Virus record (IMG/VR): IMGVR_UViG_3300034022_001056
Span: 1-20,070 of that record
DNA length: 20,070 bases
DNA from: a virus
Reading direction: 5' to 3' (one strand)
The position numbers and the translations under genes were made by a program. This document shows positions 1 to 5,334 of the stretch, in pieces. The notes beneath the pieces were generated by a model, which saw nothing but the letters and a program-made list of their open reading frames with translations, did no database searches and was not told the DNA's origin. Each line of letters begins with the position of its first letter. The stretch's first letter is position 1.

Positions 1-231
1 CAGAAGCCCTTCGGCCCCGGCATGACCCCGGCCAAGCGCGACCGCCAGAACATCCACGGCGACATCTTGCAGCTCCAGCAGAAGGTGGCTCGCGACCTTG
101 CCGAAATGGAAGCTGCCCCAGATCGGTGGAACACCAGCAAGCTCGCGGCGCGCCGCAAGACCCTCGCAGATGCCGAGGCCCGCTTCGCCCGCTGCGAGGC
201 CCGCATAGCCGCCGAGGAGGTCGCATCGTGA
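1..231 (+). CDS. Partial coiled-coil small protein, 5' end cut by window
   Basis: The frame is open from the first base, with seven codons before the first ATG at 22. No ribosome binding site precedes that ATG, so the gene probably begins upstream of the window. The visible part (about 76 residues) is rich in Ala, Arg, Glu and Gln with no Pro in its second half. It is predicted to be mostly helical, with coiled-coil-like spacing from about residue 15 of the ATG form onward. No family is recognised. Its TGA stop (229-231) overlaps the GTG start of the next gene in a GTGA junction, the first of many such couplings here, which supports the frame being translated. Function unknown; it could be a small scaffold or host-interaction protein. 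Confidence 0.55.
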   Translation, partial: QKPFGPGMTPAKRDRQNIHGDILQLQQKVARDLAEMEAAPDRWNTSKLAARRKTLADAEARFARCEARIAAEEVAS

Positions 232-368
232 CCCACCACACCCTCACGGAGCTGCTGGTGCGCCAGAGGCGCCAGCAGCGCATGGCACAGCGGCTGGCCG
301 GCATGATGGCCTGCGCGTGGCTCTTGCTGACCGCCACGATGATCGCCGGCTGGATGCTGACATGGTAG
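228..368 (+). CDS. Small single-pass membrane protein (46 aa, GTG start)
   Basis: The GTG at 228 is chosen because a strong GAGGAGG site (214-220) lies 7 bases upstream and the start overlaps the previous stop as GTGA. Longer in-frame starts (for example 126) would lie inside the previous gene. The product has a hydrophilic, Arg/Gln-rich N-terminus of about 25 residues, then one hydrophobic segment (roughly residues 26-45, including CAWLLLTATMIAGWML). The C-terminus ends two residues after the segment. By the positive-inside rule the N-terminus should be cytoplasmic. There is no lipobox or signal peptidase site. It could be a holin-like, superinfection-exclusion or envelope-interacting protein, but nothing in the sequence decides this. 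The stop overlaps the ATG of the next small membrane ORF. Confidence 0.6.
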   Translation: MTHHTLTELLVRQRRQQRMAQRLAGMMACAWLLLTATMIAGWMLTW

Positions 369-493
369 ACCCCGAGCGCCACGGCAAGCGCCACCTGAGC
401 TATCGGCAGTCCATCGTGCTGCTGGCGGCTATCCTGCTGGCGTTCGCCATCACCCTCGCACCGTGGGCGCTGCCCATGCTGCCGTATCGATGA
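362..493 (+). CDS. Second tiny membrane protein (43 aa)
   Basis: The ATG at 362 overlaps the TAG of the preceding membrane-protein gene (ATGGTAG, 362-368). The 43-residue product has a basic N-terminus (two His, two Arg and a Lys within the first 16 residues). A long hydrophobic stretch follows (about residues 18-37, SIVLLAAILLAFAITLAPW), then a short tail. This fits one transmembrane helix with the N-terminus inside. No strong Shine-Dalgarno is visible, so translation is probably coupled to the upstream gene. The pair of overlapping one-helix proteins resembles the layout of some phage lysis or membrane-modifying gene pairs. Neither has spanin or lipoprotein features, and no lysin is visible nearby. 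Function unknown. Confidence 0.55.
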   Translation: MVDPERHGKRHLSYRQSIVLLAAILLAFAITLAPWALPMLPYR

Positions 494-505
494 GGAGACC
501 GACCA

Positions 506-745
506 ATGACTAAGATCGAGAAATTGAAGGCCGAACTCGACGCCGCATACGACGACCGAAACGCCGCCCTTGACGCCGCCCGAGACGCTTTCGACGCCGC
601 CCGAGACGCTTTCAACGCCGCCGTAGACGCCGCCAATGCTGACCGGGACGCCGCCATTGCCGCCTACCTCGCCGCCCTTGCAGCGCCATCAGCGCCGCCT
701 TGGTGGCGAACACCTCGCAGCGCAAGAACAGGAGCAGACCGATGA
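506..745 (+). CDS. Ala/Asp-rich heptad-repeat protein, tandem paralogue 1 (79 aa)
   Basis: First of three adjacent paralogues that share the start MT-x-(I/L)-E-(K/R)-L-K followed by repeated DAA units. A GAGGAGA site (492-498) precedes the ATG by 7 bases. Residues about 19-55 repeat with a period of seven: two exact DAARDAF units, then NAAVDAA, NADRDAA and IAAYLAA. This predicts a continuous amphipathic helix or coiled coil. The C-terminal 20 residues differ from both paralogues. Bases matching the conserved paralogue ending (a gene-end string near 713-733) are present but read in another frame, so this copy has a shifted tail. The stop overlaps the next start as ATGA. No known domain; a role in oligomerisation or scaffolding is a guess. 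Confidence 0.65.
   Translation: MTKIEKLKAELDAAYDDRNAALDAARDAFDAARDAFNAAVDAANADRDAAIAAYLAALAAPSAPPWWRTPRSARTGADR
572..613 (+). repeat. Two exact 21-base direct repeats inside paralogue 1
   Basis: Bases 572-592 and 593-613 are identical and abut directly. Each encodes the heptad DAARDAF. Further GACGCCGCC-like units continue on both sides and in the next two genes. This suggests that the family grows by slippage or unequal exchange of heptad-sized DNA units. Confidence 0.85.
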
Positions 746-939
746 CTGAGATTGAGAGACTGAAGGCCGACCGGGACGCCGCCGTATGCGCCGCCCTCAA
801 CGCCTTCGACGCCGTTGTATACGCCGACCGCGACGCCGCCCTTGACGCCGCCCTTGACGCCTTCGACGCCGCCCGCGCCGCCTCCGTTACCTACCTCGCC
901 ATTCTCGCAGCGCAAGAACAGGAGAAGAACAATGACTGA
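742..939 (+). CDS. Ala/Asp-rich heptad-repeat protein, tandem paralogue 2 (65 aa)
   Basis: Second of the three paralogues. The ATG at 742 sits in an ATGA overlap with the previous stop, with an AGGAG site at 730-734. Upstream in-frame starts (700) would lie inside paralogue 1. The sequence begins MTEIERLKADRDAAV and continues with degenerate DAA/DAF heptads, ending YLAILAAQEQEKNND. This is the same ending as paralogue 3 and, out of frame, as the DNA at the end of paralogue 1. Compositional bias (Ala, Asp, Arg) and periodicity suggest a single long helix that could self-associate or pair with its paralogues. The gene end plus the next Shine-Dalgarno appear to have been duplicated together, because the CAAGAACAGGAG string is repeated at each junction. 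Function unknown. Confidence 0.65.
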   Translation: MTEIERLKADRDAAVCAALNAFDAVVYADRDAALDAALDAFDAARAASVTYLAILAAQEQEKNND

Positions 940-1144
940 TCTGGAAAAACTGAAAGTTGCACGGGATGCCGCACTCGCAGCCCACCACGCCGCAGGTGTC
1001 GCGCGCGACGCAGTCCTCGACGCATACGATGCCGCAGCCATCGCCGCCGACGCCGCGCGCGCCGCCTCCGCCGCCGTCCGCGACATCTACGCCACTTACA
1101 ACGCCATTCTTGCAGCACAAAAACAGGAAACCCCCAATGAGTAA
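932..1144 (+). CDS. Ala/Asp-rich heptad-repeat protein, tandem paralogue 3 (70 aa)
   Basis: Third paralogue, starting MTDLEKLKVARDAAL and ending YNAILAAQKQETPNE. The ATG at 932 overlaps the preceding stop by eight bases (ATGACTGA), with an AGGAGAAG site just upstream. The body (about residues 10-55) is almost pure helix-former sequence built from Ala, Asp and Arg, with the seven-residue phase less regular than in paralogue 1. This divergence suggests it is an older copy. Longer in-frame starts (815) give a Pro/Thr-rich N-terminus typical of an out-of-frame shadow and were rejected. An ATG at 1137 overlaps its stop with the same eight-base geometry (ATGAGTAA), although the reading frame beyond that ATG looks non-coding. 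Function unknown. Confidence 0.65.
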   Translation: MTDLEKLKVARDAALAAHHAAGVARDAVLDAYDAAAIAADAARAASAAVRDIYATYNAILAAQKQETPNE

Positions 1145-1149
1145 GACAC

Positions 1150-1365
1150 ATGGCGAAACGGATAATGGACTACAAGATCGACCCGCTATTCAGGACGCCG
1201 GGGTTGCCTCGCATCCTGCAATTGCGACAGATCAAAGCGCAGACATATATGACCCCCGGCGAGCAGCGGGAGTTGAAGCGCCTCGAGGAGACGCAACAGA
1301 CGATCGAGTTCCTGTTTCACCGGGGAAAGCGAAACGCCGCAAGGCGAAAGCCAAAGACATCGTGA
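1150..1365 (+). CDS. Hypothetical small basic protein (71 aa)
   Basis: This 71-residue frame overlaps a competing frame that begins at ATG 1137. I prefer it because, counting codon by codon, about three quarters of its third positions are G or C. In the competing frame only about two fifths are, while clear genes here are strongly GC-rich at that position. The product is basic and largely helical (LPRILQLRQIKAQTYM, then EQRELKRLEETQQTIEFLF, ending in an Arg/Lys-rich tail), with no recognised family. The weakness is its ribosome site: the good AGGAAA signal is placed for ATG 1137, not 1150. Re-initiation after a short leader started at 1137 is possible. The stop overlaps the GTG of the next gene as GTGA. 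Confidence 0.55.
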   Translation: MAKRIMDYKIDPLFRTPGLPRILQLRQIKAQTYMTPGEQRELKRLEETQQTIEFLFHRGKRNAARRKPKTS

Positions 1366-1781
1366 TCGGCGCAGAGAAACCGGCCGCGCTCAAGCACGGG
1401 CGCCGCATGCAGAGCCGTACCGCCAAGGGCGAGGCGCAACAGTCTCACCGCATTTGGGTAGCCGACGCATACCTCACCGGGAGGCAGACGATGCGAGAGT
1501 TGGCCGTGGAAAACGGCATCTCGGTGTTCACCGTGCGCGACTGGGTCCGCGATCGCCGAGACAGCTTCCTCGTCGACCCCCACCTGCGCCCGGCAGACGT
1601 CGTCGTGAAACGCGAGATACAGAGCAACGCGGCCATCTCGATCGGTGTGTTTGGAGCGGGCGGCAGTATGTCCGACGAGGGCGTCAGGCGCGCCACGCGC
1701 GACCTAGAGAAGGCCATCGTGAAGGGGCTGGCGGCACGGGGGTTGTCCCCGTTGCCCTACCGCAGGGAGATCAAGGCATGA
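1362..1781 (+). CDS. Helix-turn-helix DNA-binding protein (139 aa)
   Basis: Residues about 42-66 (counted from the GTG) read TMRELAVENGISVFTVRDWV, a clear homeodomain-like or resolvase-type helix-turn-helix. It has the typical small residue, turn Gly and recognition helix. A basic region precedes it (KHGRRMQSRTAKG), and a C-terminal helical part ends in a basic tail. The GTG at 1362 is preferred because it makes a GTGA junction with the previous gene, and GC-rich third positions begin about there. In-frame alternatives are ATG 1137 (214 aa, with a low-complexity N-terminus) and ATG 1407. It could be a transcription regulator, or less likely a small-terminase-like protein, but no large terminase is nearby. 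The stop overlaps the next ATG as ATGA. Confidence 0.65.
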   Translation: MIGAEKPAALKHGRRMQSRTAKGEAQQSHRIWVADAYLTGRQTMRELAVENGISVFTVRDWVRDRRDSFLVDPHLRPADVVVKREIQSNAAISIGVFGAGGSMSDEGVRRATRDLEKAIVKGLAARGLSPLPYRREIKA

Positions 1782-1972
1782 CACGCGAAGTTGAGATACT
1801 GCACCGCAGCGCGGCCGCTCTGGCCGCCATGGACGCCGCCAAGCGCGCGTTCAAGGCCGCCGAGAGCGAAGTGCAGCGCATGTGCCGAGAGTACGAGAGC
1901 GTGTCCGGTGCGCGCGGACTGGCACCCCACCATCTGGCGCAGAGTTGCCGGGCACGTGGGATCGAGGCGTGA
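1778..1972 (+). CDS. Small helical protein (64 aa)
   Basis: The ATG at 1778 overlaps the upstream stop as ATGA and has a good AGGGAGA site at 1764-1770. Residues about 5-42 form a single Ala/Arg/Glu-rich helix (AAALAAMDAAKRAFKAAESEV), similar in style to the upstream Ala/Asp heptad proteins but without their signature start. It ends with a short Cys- and His-containing tail (HHLAQSCRARG). No family is recognised. Its stop overlaps the GTG start of the nuclease-like gene as GTGA, so the two are probably translated together. A longer in-frame form from 1454 was rejected because it is a shadow of the helix-turn-helix gene. Confidence 0.55.
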   Translation: MTREVEILHRSAAALAAMDAAKRAFKAAESEVQRMCREYESVSGARGLAPHHLAQSCRARGIEA

Positions 1973-2397
1973 GTAGGCCCGTCTACGAGAGCGATGCGGA
2001 TCGCAGCAATCAGGCGACCGTCATCGCCAAACTGGAACGCGCCTTCGGCCTGACGGCCACCGCGCCCAAAGATCCGTTCGCGCGATACGACGCCGTGTTC
2101 CGCCGCCAGCCGCGCCCCTACGTCGTCGAGATCAAGGTGCGCCACAACACGCGCGAGAAATACTCCACCTACATGCTGAGTGAGCAAAAATACAATGCGC
2201 TCTGCGCCATCCACGCGAGGGGCGCCGACGTCCTGCTGGCGGTGCAGTGGACGGATGCGCTTGGCACCGTTCAGGTGCCTGTCGAGCACACGCTGGGTAC
2301 CGGAGGACGCTATGACCGAGGCGACAGCCGCGATGTCGAGCGCGTAGTGCATATACCGATCAGCAGTTTCACCACCGTGACGGAGACCCCACGATGA
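1969..2397 (+). CDS. PD-(D/E)XK-type nuclease-like protein (142 aa, GTG start)
   Basis: The central region matches the core of the PD-(D/E)XK nuclease fold. Asp41 lies in ARYDAVF at the start of a strand, a short hairpin follows, and YVVEIKVR supplies the Glu54-x-Lys56 pair. Next comes a helix with SEQKYNAL, like the Gln/Tyr-bearing fourth motif of several such families, then a strand LLAVQW. The length of 142 suits a single-domain resolvase or repair-type nuclease. Such enzymes use divalent metal to cut DNA, and the exact substrate cannot be told here. The GTG at 1969 overlaps the upstream TGA. The 1882 ATG would add a shadow-like Arg/Pro-rich extension. The family assignment is by motif only. 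Confidence 0.6.
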   Translation: MSRPVYESDADRSNQATVIAKLERAFGLTATAPKDPFARYDAVFRRQPRPYVVEIKVRHNTREKYSTYMLSEQKYNALCAIHARGADVLLAVQWTDALGTVQVPVEHTLGTGGRYDRGDSRDVERVVHIPISSFTTVTETPR

Positions 2398-2546
2398 CTG
2401 TCAGCCAAGGCTACCAAGACGCCCTCGCCGGGCGCAACAACGCCAACAGCAGCCCCGACTATGTCAAAGGGTGGTTGACAGGCTGGCGCGAGCGCATGCT
2501 GGCGTGGAACAGCGTCAGCCAGCCTGCCGGGATTGACACACGTTAA
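2394..2546 (+). CDS. Ribosome modulation factor-like small protein (50 aa)
   Basis: The 50-residue product shows the signature spacing of the RMF/CrpP-like family. Gly6-Tyr7 begins the N-terminal helix, Ala12-Gly13-Arg14 ends it, and a polar loop leads to Trp27 and Gly30-Trp31-Arg32-Glu33. In Escherichia coli RMF the corresponding elements are RGYQAGIAGR and WLGGWREAM. Cellular RMF binds the ribosome and promotes inactive 100S dimers in stationary phase; whether this protein does so is inference. The ATG overlaps the nuclease stop as ATGA. The TAA stop lies inside the operator-like dyad of the first promoter element (2544-2557), so the end of this gene and the regulatory site share bases. An alternative reading is a generic small phage protein with a chance GWR motif. 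Confidence 0.6.
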   Translation: MTVSQGYQDALAGRNNANSSPDYVKGWLTGWRERMLAWNSVSQPAGIDTR

Positions 2547-2597
2547 GCAGGGGCTTGCGCACACCGGCGGCACCCTCTACGGTGCCGCCCATCAGCA
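2533..2597 (+). promoter_or_regulatory. Promoter/operator-like element, copy A (divergent)
   Basis: TTGACA (2533-2538) is followed at the conserved distance by the dyad TAAGC-AGGG-GCTTG (2544-2557). The shared leader string CATCAGCA (2590-2597) sits ahead of the Cro-like gene. Unlike the other three copies, the bases at the -10 position (2556-2561, TGCGCA) are poor. An extra hairpin separates the dyad from the leader. It may be a weakened promoter or mainly an operator for autoregulation. Confidence 0.55.
2566..2589 (+). promoter_or_regulatory. Perfect 9-bp hairpin in leader of Cro-like gene
   Basis: GGCGGCACC (2566-2574) and GGTGCCGCC (2581-2589) are exact reverse complements around a six-base loop. 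No U-tract follows, so an intrinsic terminator is unlikely unless helped by a factor. It occupies the place where copies B-D have their -10 box and transcription start. It could instead be a DNA-level binding site or an mRNA 5' structure. Confidence 0.6.
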
Positions 2598-2616
2598 TAG
2601 AACAGAGGACGACAGC

Positions 2617-2829
2617 ATGAATGCCATCGAACGCGCCATTGAGCGTGCCGGGAGCCGCGCCGCCTTCGCCAAAACGCTGGGCGTGACAGTGCAGGCCGTC
2701 TGCCAGTGGGTGCGTCGTGGCTGGGTGCCGCCGGCACGCGCCCTCGAGATTGAGGATCTCTACGCCATCCCGCGCGTTGAGCTGATGAAGCCGGAACTGC
2801 GCGCGATCATCCAAGCCGCAGCACAGTAA
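2617..2829 (+). CDS. Cro/YdaS-like repressor (70 aa)
   Basis: Residues about 3-48 match the short Cro/YdaS-type helix-turn-helix fold. IERAIERAGSRAAFAKTLGV gives helices 1-2, TVQAVCQWVRRGWVPP gives the recognition helix and the typical W-x-x-G-x-(V/I)-P turn, and ALEIEDL begins the next helix. Proteins of this family bind palindromic operators as dimers and control the phage lytic/lysogenic decision. The ATG at 2617 is preferred over 2533, which would run through the promoter element; an AGAGGA site lies just upstream. The gene directly follows copy A of the four-copy dyad element, so autoregulation and control of the other copies is a natural inference. No divergent CI-type repressor gene is visible on the other strand. 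Confidence 0.75.
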   Translation: MNAIERAIERAGSRAAFAKTLGVTVQAVCQWVRRGWVPPARALEIEDLYAIPRVELMKPELRAIIQAAAQ

Positions 2830-2854
2830 TCCCGTGGACGAGGAGGGACAGCCC

Positions 2855-4879
2855 GTGCCACAGATACTACCGATCGCGGCGCAGCACTCGGCAATCGAGG
2901 CTCCGACAGAACTGCGCATGTTGCAGGGCTGGCTCCTGTATCGTCTGGAGACGCCGGACGGCGCGGACAAGCCGCTCAAGGTGCCGTACTACGTCGACGG
3001 CGGGCGCCGCCACGGCCGTCAGGGGTCACCCGAGGATCGCGCCAAGCTGACGACGTTTGCCGCAGCCAAGGCAGCCGCCGCGCGTCGCGGCATGAACGGT
3101 GTCGGGCTGGCGATGATGCCCGAGTGGGGCTTCTCCGTCCTCGACTTCGATAACTGCGTCGGCCCGGGCGGGGAACTGCCGCCCGAGGTCGCGGCCATCG
3201 CGCACTACACGTATTCGGAATACAGCCCGAGCGGCAAGGGCATCCACGCCTTCGTGCGCGGCAACTACGGAGATCGCAAGTCGCAGTCGCGCGGCAACGA
3301 GTTCGGTTTCGAAACTTTTAGCGACACAGGTTTCCTGACATTCACCGGCAACACCCTGTTTGAGGTCGACGTCACGGGCCTGCACGACACGATAAGCAAC
3401 CTCGACGCCAAGGTCGCGCCACTGTGCGCCAAGCGTTTCAGCGCCAACACGGCGCCCGCCGTCCTCGACGACGACTTCACGATCGGCAGAGAGCCTCGCC
3501 TCAATCTCACCGTCGAGCGCATGACCGAGCTGGTCAACGCCCTCGACCCGGACATGGGCCGCGACGACTGGATCCGCGTCGGCATGGCCCTGCACCACGA
3601 GAGTGGCGGCGACGACACCGGCTTCGACATCTGGGACGACTGGTCGGCCGGCGGGGGCACCTACCCCAGCACGGAGGCTCTGCGCACGCAGTGGGACAGC
3701 TTCACGCGCCGGCAGGCACCGGGCCGCCCGCAGGTGACCATGGCGTCGGTCATCAAGATGGCCAAGGACGCCGGGCGCGTCTCGCCCACGACGACGCCGG
3801 AGCAGATACTGGCCGTCGCCGAGCAGATCATCGCCGATCGCCCAGCCAAATCCGTTGGCCGCTTTGGCCCCGTGCCAATTTTCGACCTGTCGCAGCTTCC
3901 GCCGGGCAAGTGGCTCGTGAAAGGCGTCATGCCCGCCGGGCAGCTGTACTCGATCTACGGAGCCAGCGGGAGCGGCAAGACGTTCATCGCCCTCGACCTT
4001 GCCTTTGCCATTGCCTTGGGTCACCCGTGGCGCGGACACCGCGTCGAGCGCGGCCGCGTCGTGATCATCGCCGCCGAGGGCGGCACGGGCATCGGCAAGC
4101 GCGGCGAGGCCTATGCACGCCACCACGGCATCGACCTGCGCAATGTCGACCTGCACATCATCACGGCCGCGCCGAACTTCCTTGAGGAGATGGACGTCGC
4201 CGAGGTCATCGCCGAGATCAAGGCGCTGGGCGGCGTCGTCGCCGTGTTCGTCGACACGGTCGCGCAGGTCTCGCCCGGCGCCAACGAGAACACCAGCGAG
4301 GACATGGGCCGCGTGCTGGCCAGCATGCGCCTCATTGCCGAGGCCATCGTCGCTCTGGTCGTGGCCGTGCATCACGCCGGCAAGGACTTGTCGAAGGGGG
4401 CACGCGGCTGGTCCGGCTTCCGCGCCGCCATGGACGGACAGATGGAGGTCACGCGCCACGAGAACGGCAGCCGCGAGTTGCGCCTTGACAAGATGAAGGA
4501 CGGCGAGGACGGTTTGCGTTGGGGCTTCAAGCTGGCGGTAGTCGAGGTCGGCTTTGACAGCGACGGCGACACCATCACGTCCTGCGTGGCCGTGGAGGCT
4601 GACCTGCCGCAGGCGGCCGTCACCGGCGATCGCAAGGAGGTCGTGCGCTACGGCAACACCGAGCGTCACGTCCTCGAGATGATTGAGCTGCACCACCGCA
4701 CGGCGCCTGACGTGGCGCTGGGCATCCTCACGGACCAGTGCGTCGCCGCTCTGGCAGTGCCGGAGGCAGGCAAGCGCGACATCCGACGCCAGTCCGTGCA
4801 GCGCGCGATTATCTCACTCGCCAAGCGGAAAGAGGCTCCGATCAGCATCGAGAGAGGGCGTGTAATTATTTGCATGTAG
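2855..4879 (+). CDS. Fused primase-helicase (prim-pol, PriCT-like, AAA_25/RepA-like ATPase), 674 aa
   Basis: Likely makes primers and unwinds DNA at the phage fork. The GTG at 2855 has an ideal AGGAGGG site 7 bases upstream. The GTG at 2834 has none. Domains in order: an archaeo-eukaryotic-type primase core with the metal-binding LDFDN near residues 96-100 and the SPSGKGIH motif near 124-131; a PriCT-2-like region around 225-285 (LVNALDPDMGRDDWIRVGMAL, with Trp-rich WDDWSAGG); then a RecA-like ATPase with Walker A GASGSGKT at 369-376, Walker B VAVFVDT at 462-468, and a VAVHHAGKD sensor-like segment near 504-512. The C-terminus may be a winged helix. Similar fusions replace separate primase and helicase genes in many phages and plasmids. 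It is followed directly by promoter element copy B. Confidence 0.85.
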   Translation: MPQILPIAAQHSAIEAPTELRMLQGWLLYRLETPDGADKPLKVPYYVDGGRRHGRQGSPEDRAKLTTFAAAKAAAARRGMNGVGLAMMPEWGFSVLDFDNCVGPGGELPPEVAAIAHYTYSEYSPSGKGIHAFVRGNYGDRKSQSRGNEFGFETFSDTGFLTFTGNTLFEVDVTGLHDTISNLDAKVAPLCAKRFSANTAPAVLDDDFTIGREPRLNLTVERMTELVNALDPDMGRDDWIRVGMALHHESGGDDTGFDIWDDWSAGGGTYPSTEALRTQWDSFTRRQAPGRPQVTMASVIKMAKDAGRVSPTTTPEQILAVAEQIIADRPAKSVGRFGPVPIFDLSQLPPGKWLVKGVMPAGQLYSIYGASGSGKTFIALDLAFAIALGHPWRGHRVERGRVVIIAAEGGTGIGKRGEAYARHHGIDLRNVDLHIITAAPNFLEEMDVAEVIAEIKALGGVVAVFVDTVAQVSPGANENTSEDMGRVLASMRLIAEAIVALVVAVHHAGKDLSKGARGWSGFRAAMDGQMEVTRHENGSRELRLDKMKDGEDGLRWGFKLAVVEVGFDSDGDTITSCVAVEADLPQAAVTGDRKEVVRYGNTERHVLEMIELHHRTAPDVALGILTDQCVAALAVPEAGKRDIRRQSVQRAIISLAKRKEAPISIERGRVIICM

Positions 4880-4883
4880 GCGG

Positions 4884-4926
4884 TTGACAGGCCAAAAGCA
4901 CCCGCTTACAAGACCGTATCAGCAAC
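4884..4926 (+). promoter_or_regulatory. Promoter/operator-like element, copy B
   Basis: A consensus TTGACA (4884-4889) and a 17-bp spacer lead to TACAAG (4907-4912). The dyad AAAGC-ACCC-GCTTA (4895-4908) occupies the spacer, and the shared TATCAGCAAC leader follows (4917-4926). An AGGGAGGG ribosome site and the ATG at 4944 come next. It begins five bases after the primase-helicase stop, so it would drive the genes from 4944 onward. Confidence 0.7.
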
Positions 4927-4943
4927 AGGGAGGGACACCCGAA

Positions 4944-5111
4944 ATGACGAAAGCCGCAAACTATTACAAGCTCGGCAAGGGCCGCGCCGTCGTCTGCATC
5001 GAGATCATCGACGCAGGTCACCGCGTTCAGCTCGCCGAGCATCAGGTTGACGGGAAGCGCGCCGCGCGTGCCGTGGCCGCACAGTACAACGCAACCCCGT
5101 GGAACTTTTGA
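4944..5111 (+). CDS. Hypothetical small protein (55 aa)
   Basis: First gene after promoter element B, with a strong AGGGAGGG site about 10 bases before the ATG. The in-frame ATG at 4884 falls in the promoter and is rejected. The 55-residue product is mildly basic and looks like a compact alpha/beta protein: YYKLGKGRAVVCIEIID suggests two strands, and KRAARAVAAQYNATPWNF an amphipathic C-terminal helix. No family is recognised. Its position as the first gene of this transcription unit, ahead of the nuclease and SSB, is typical of small phage early proteins that act on host functions, but that is inference. Confidence 0.6.
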   Translation: MTKAANYYKLGKGRAVVCIEIIDAGHRVQLAEHQVDGKRAARAVAAQYNATPWNF

Positions 5112-5112
5112 C

Positions 5113-5334
5113 ATGACTGACATCTGGGAATTGTTCCGCGAAGAAGAAGAGCGCCGCGTTCAGGAAGAGCGCAAGCTGATGGCCGCCGAAGACGCCGCGT
5201 GGAAGGCGCTGCCGCAGGCCGAGCGCGACCGCATCCTCGCCGAGCGCGAGGCCAAGTGGGAGGCCCTGCCTGACGAACCAGAAACGGACGACGAAGAATA
5301 CGAAGATGAAGAGGAGGACGACGATGATGAATGA
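5113..5334 (+). CDS. Small protein with highly acidic C-terminal tail (73 aa)
   Basis: The ATG at 5113 lies directly after the previous stop (TGACATG). The 5047 start would lie inside the previous gene. Residues about 5-50 form a charged helix rich in Glu and Arg (EEEERRVQEERKLMAAEDAAW) with two similar segments, AAWKALPQAERDRI and AKWEALPDE. The last 20 or so residues are almost all Asp and Glu. Such tails can mimic DNA or bind SSB-type and histone-like partners, and phage anti-host proteins often have them; no specific role can be assigned here. The end of the gene overlaps the start of the next one, and the acidic codons also supply its GAGGAGG ribosome site. Confidence 0.6.
   Translation: MTDIWELFREEEERRVQEERKLMAAEDAAWKALPQAERDRILAEREAKWEALPDEPETDDEEYEDEEEDDDDE

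Noticed and set aside
506-1144. CRISPR-like array in the GACGCCGCC repeats
   Set aside because: The repeats are in frame, have a period of 21 bases encoding heptads, and lack distinct spacers; they are coding repeats.
3026-4696. 556-residue open frame on the minus strand
   Set aside because: It lies wholly antisense to the primase-helicase, whose motifs are unmistakable. Long antisense frames are expected in GC-rich genes, and the product has no recognisable domain.
5108-5113. TTGACA just before the 5113 gene as a promoter
   Set aside because: No -10 box or dyad at the proper distance; the bases are explained by the stop of one gene and the ATG of the next.
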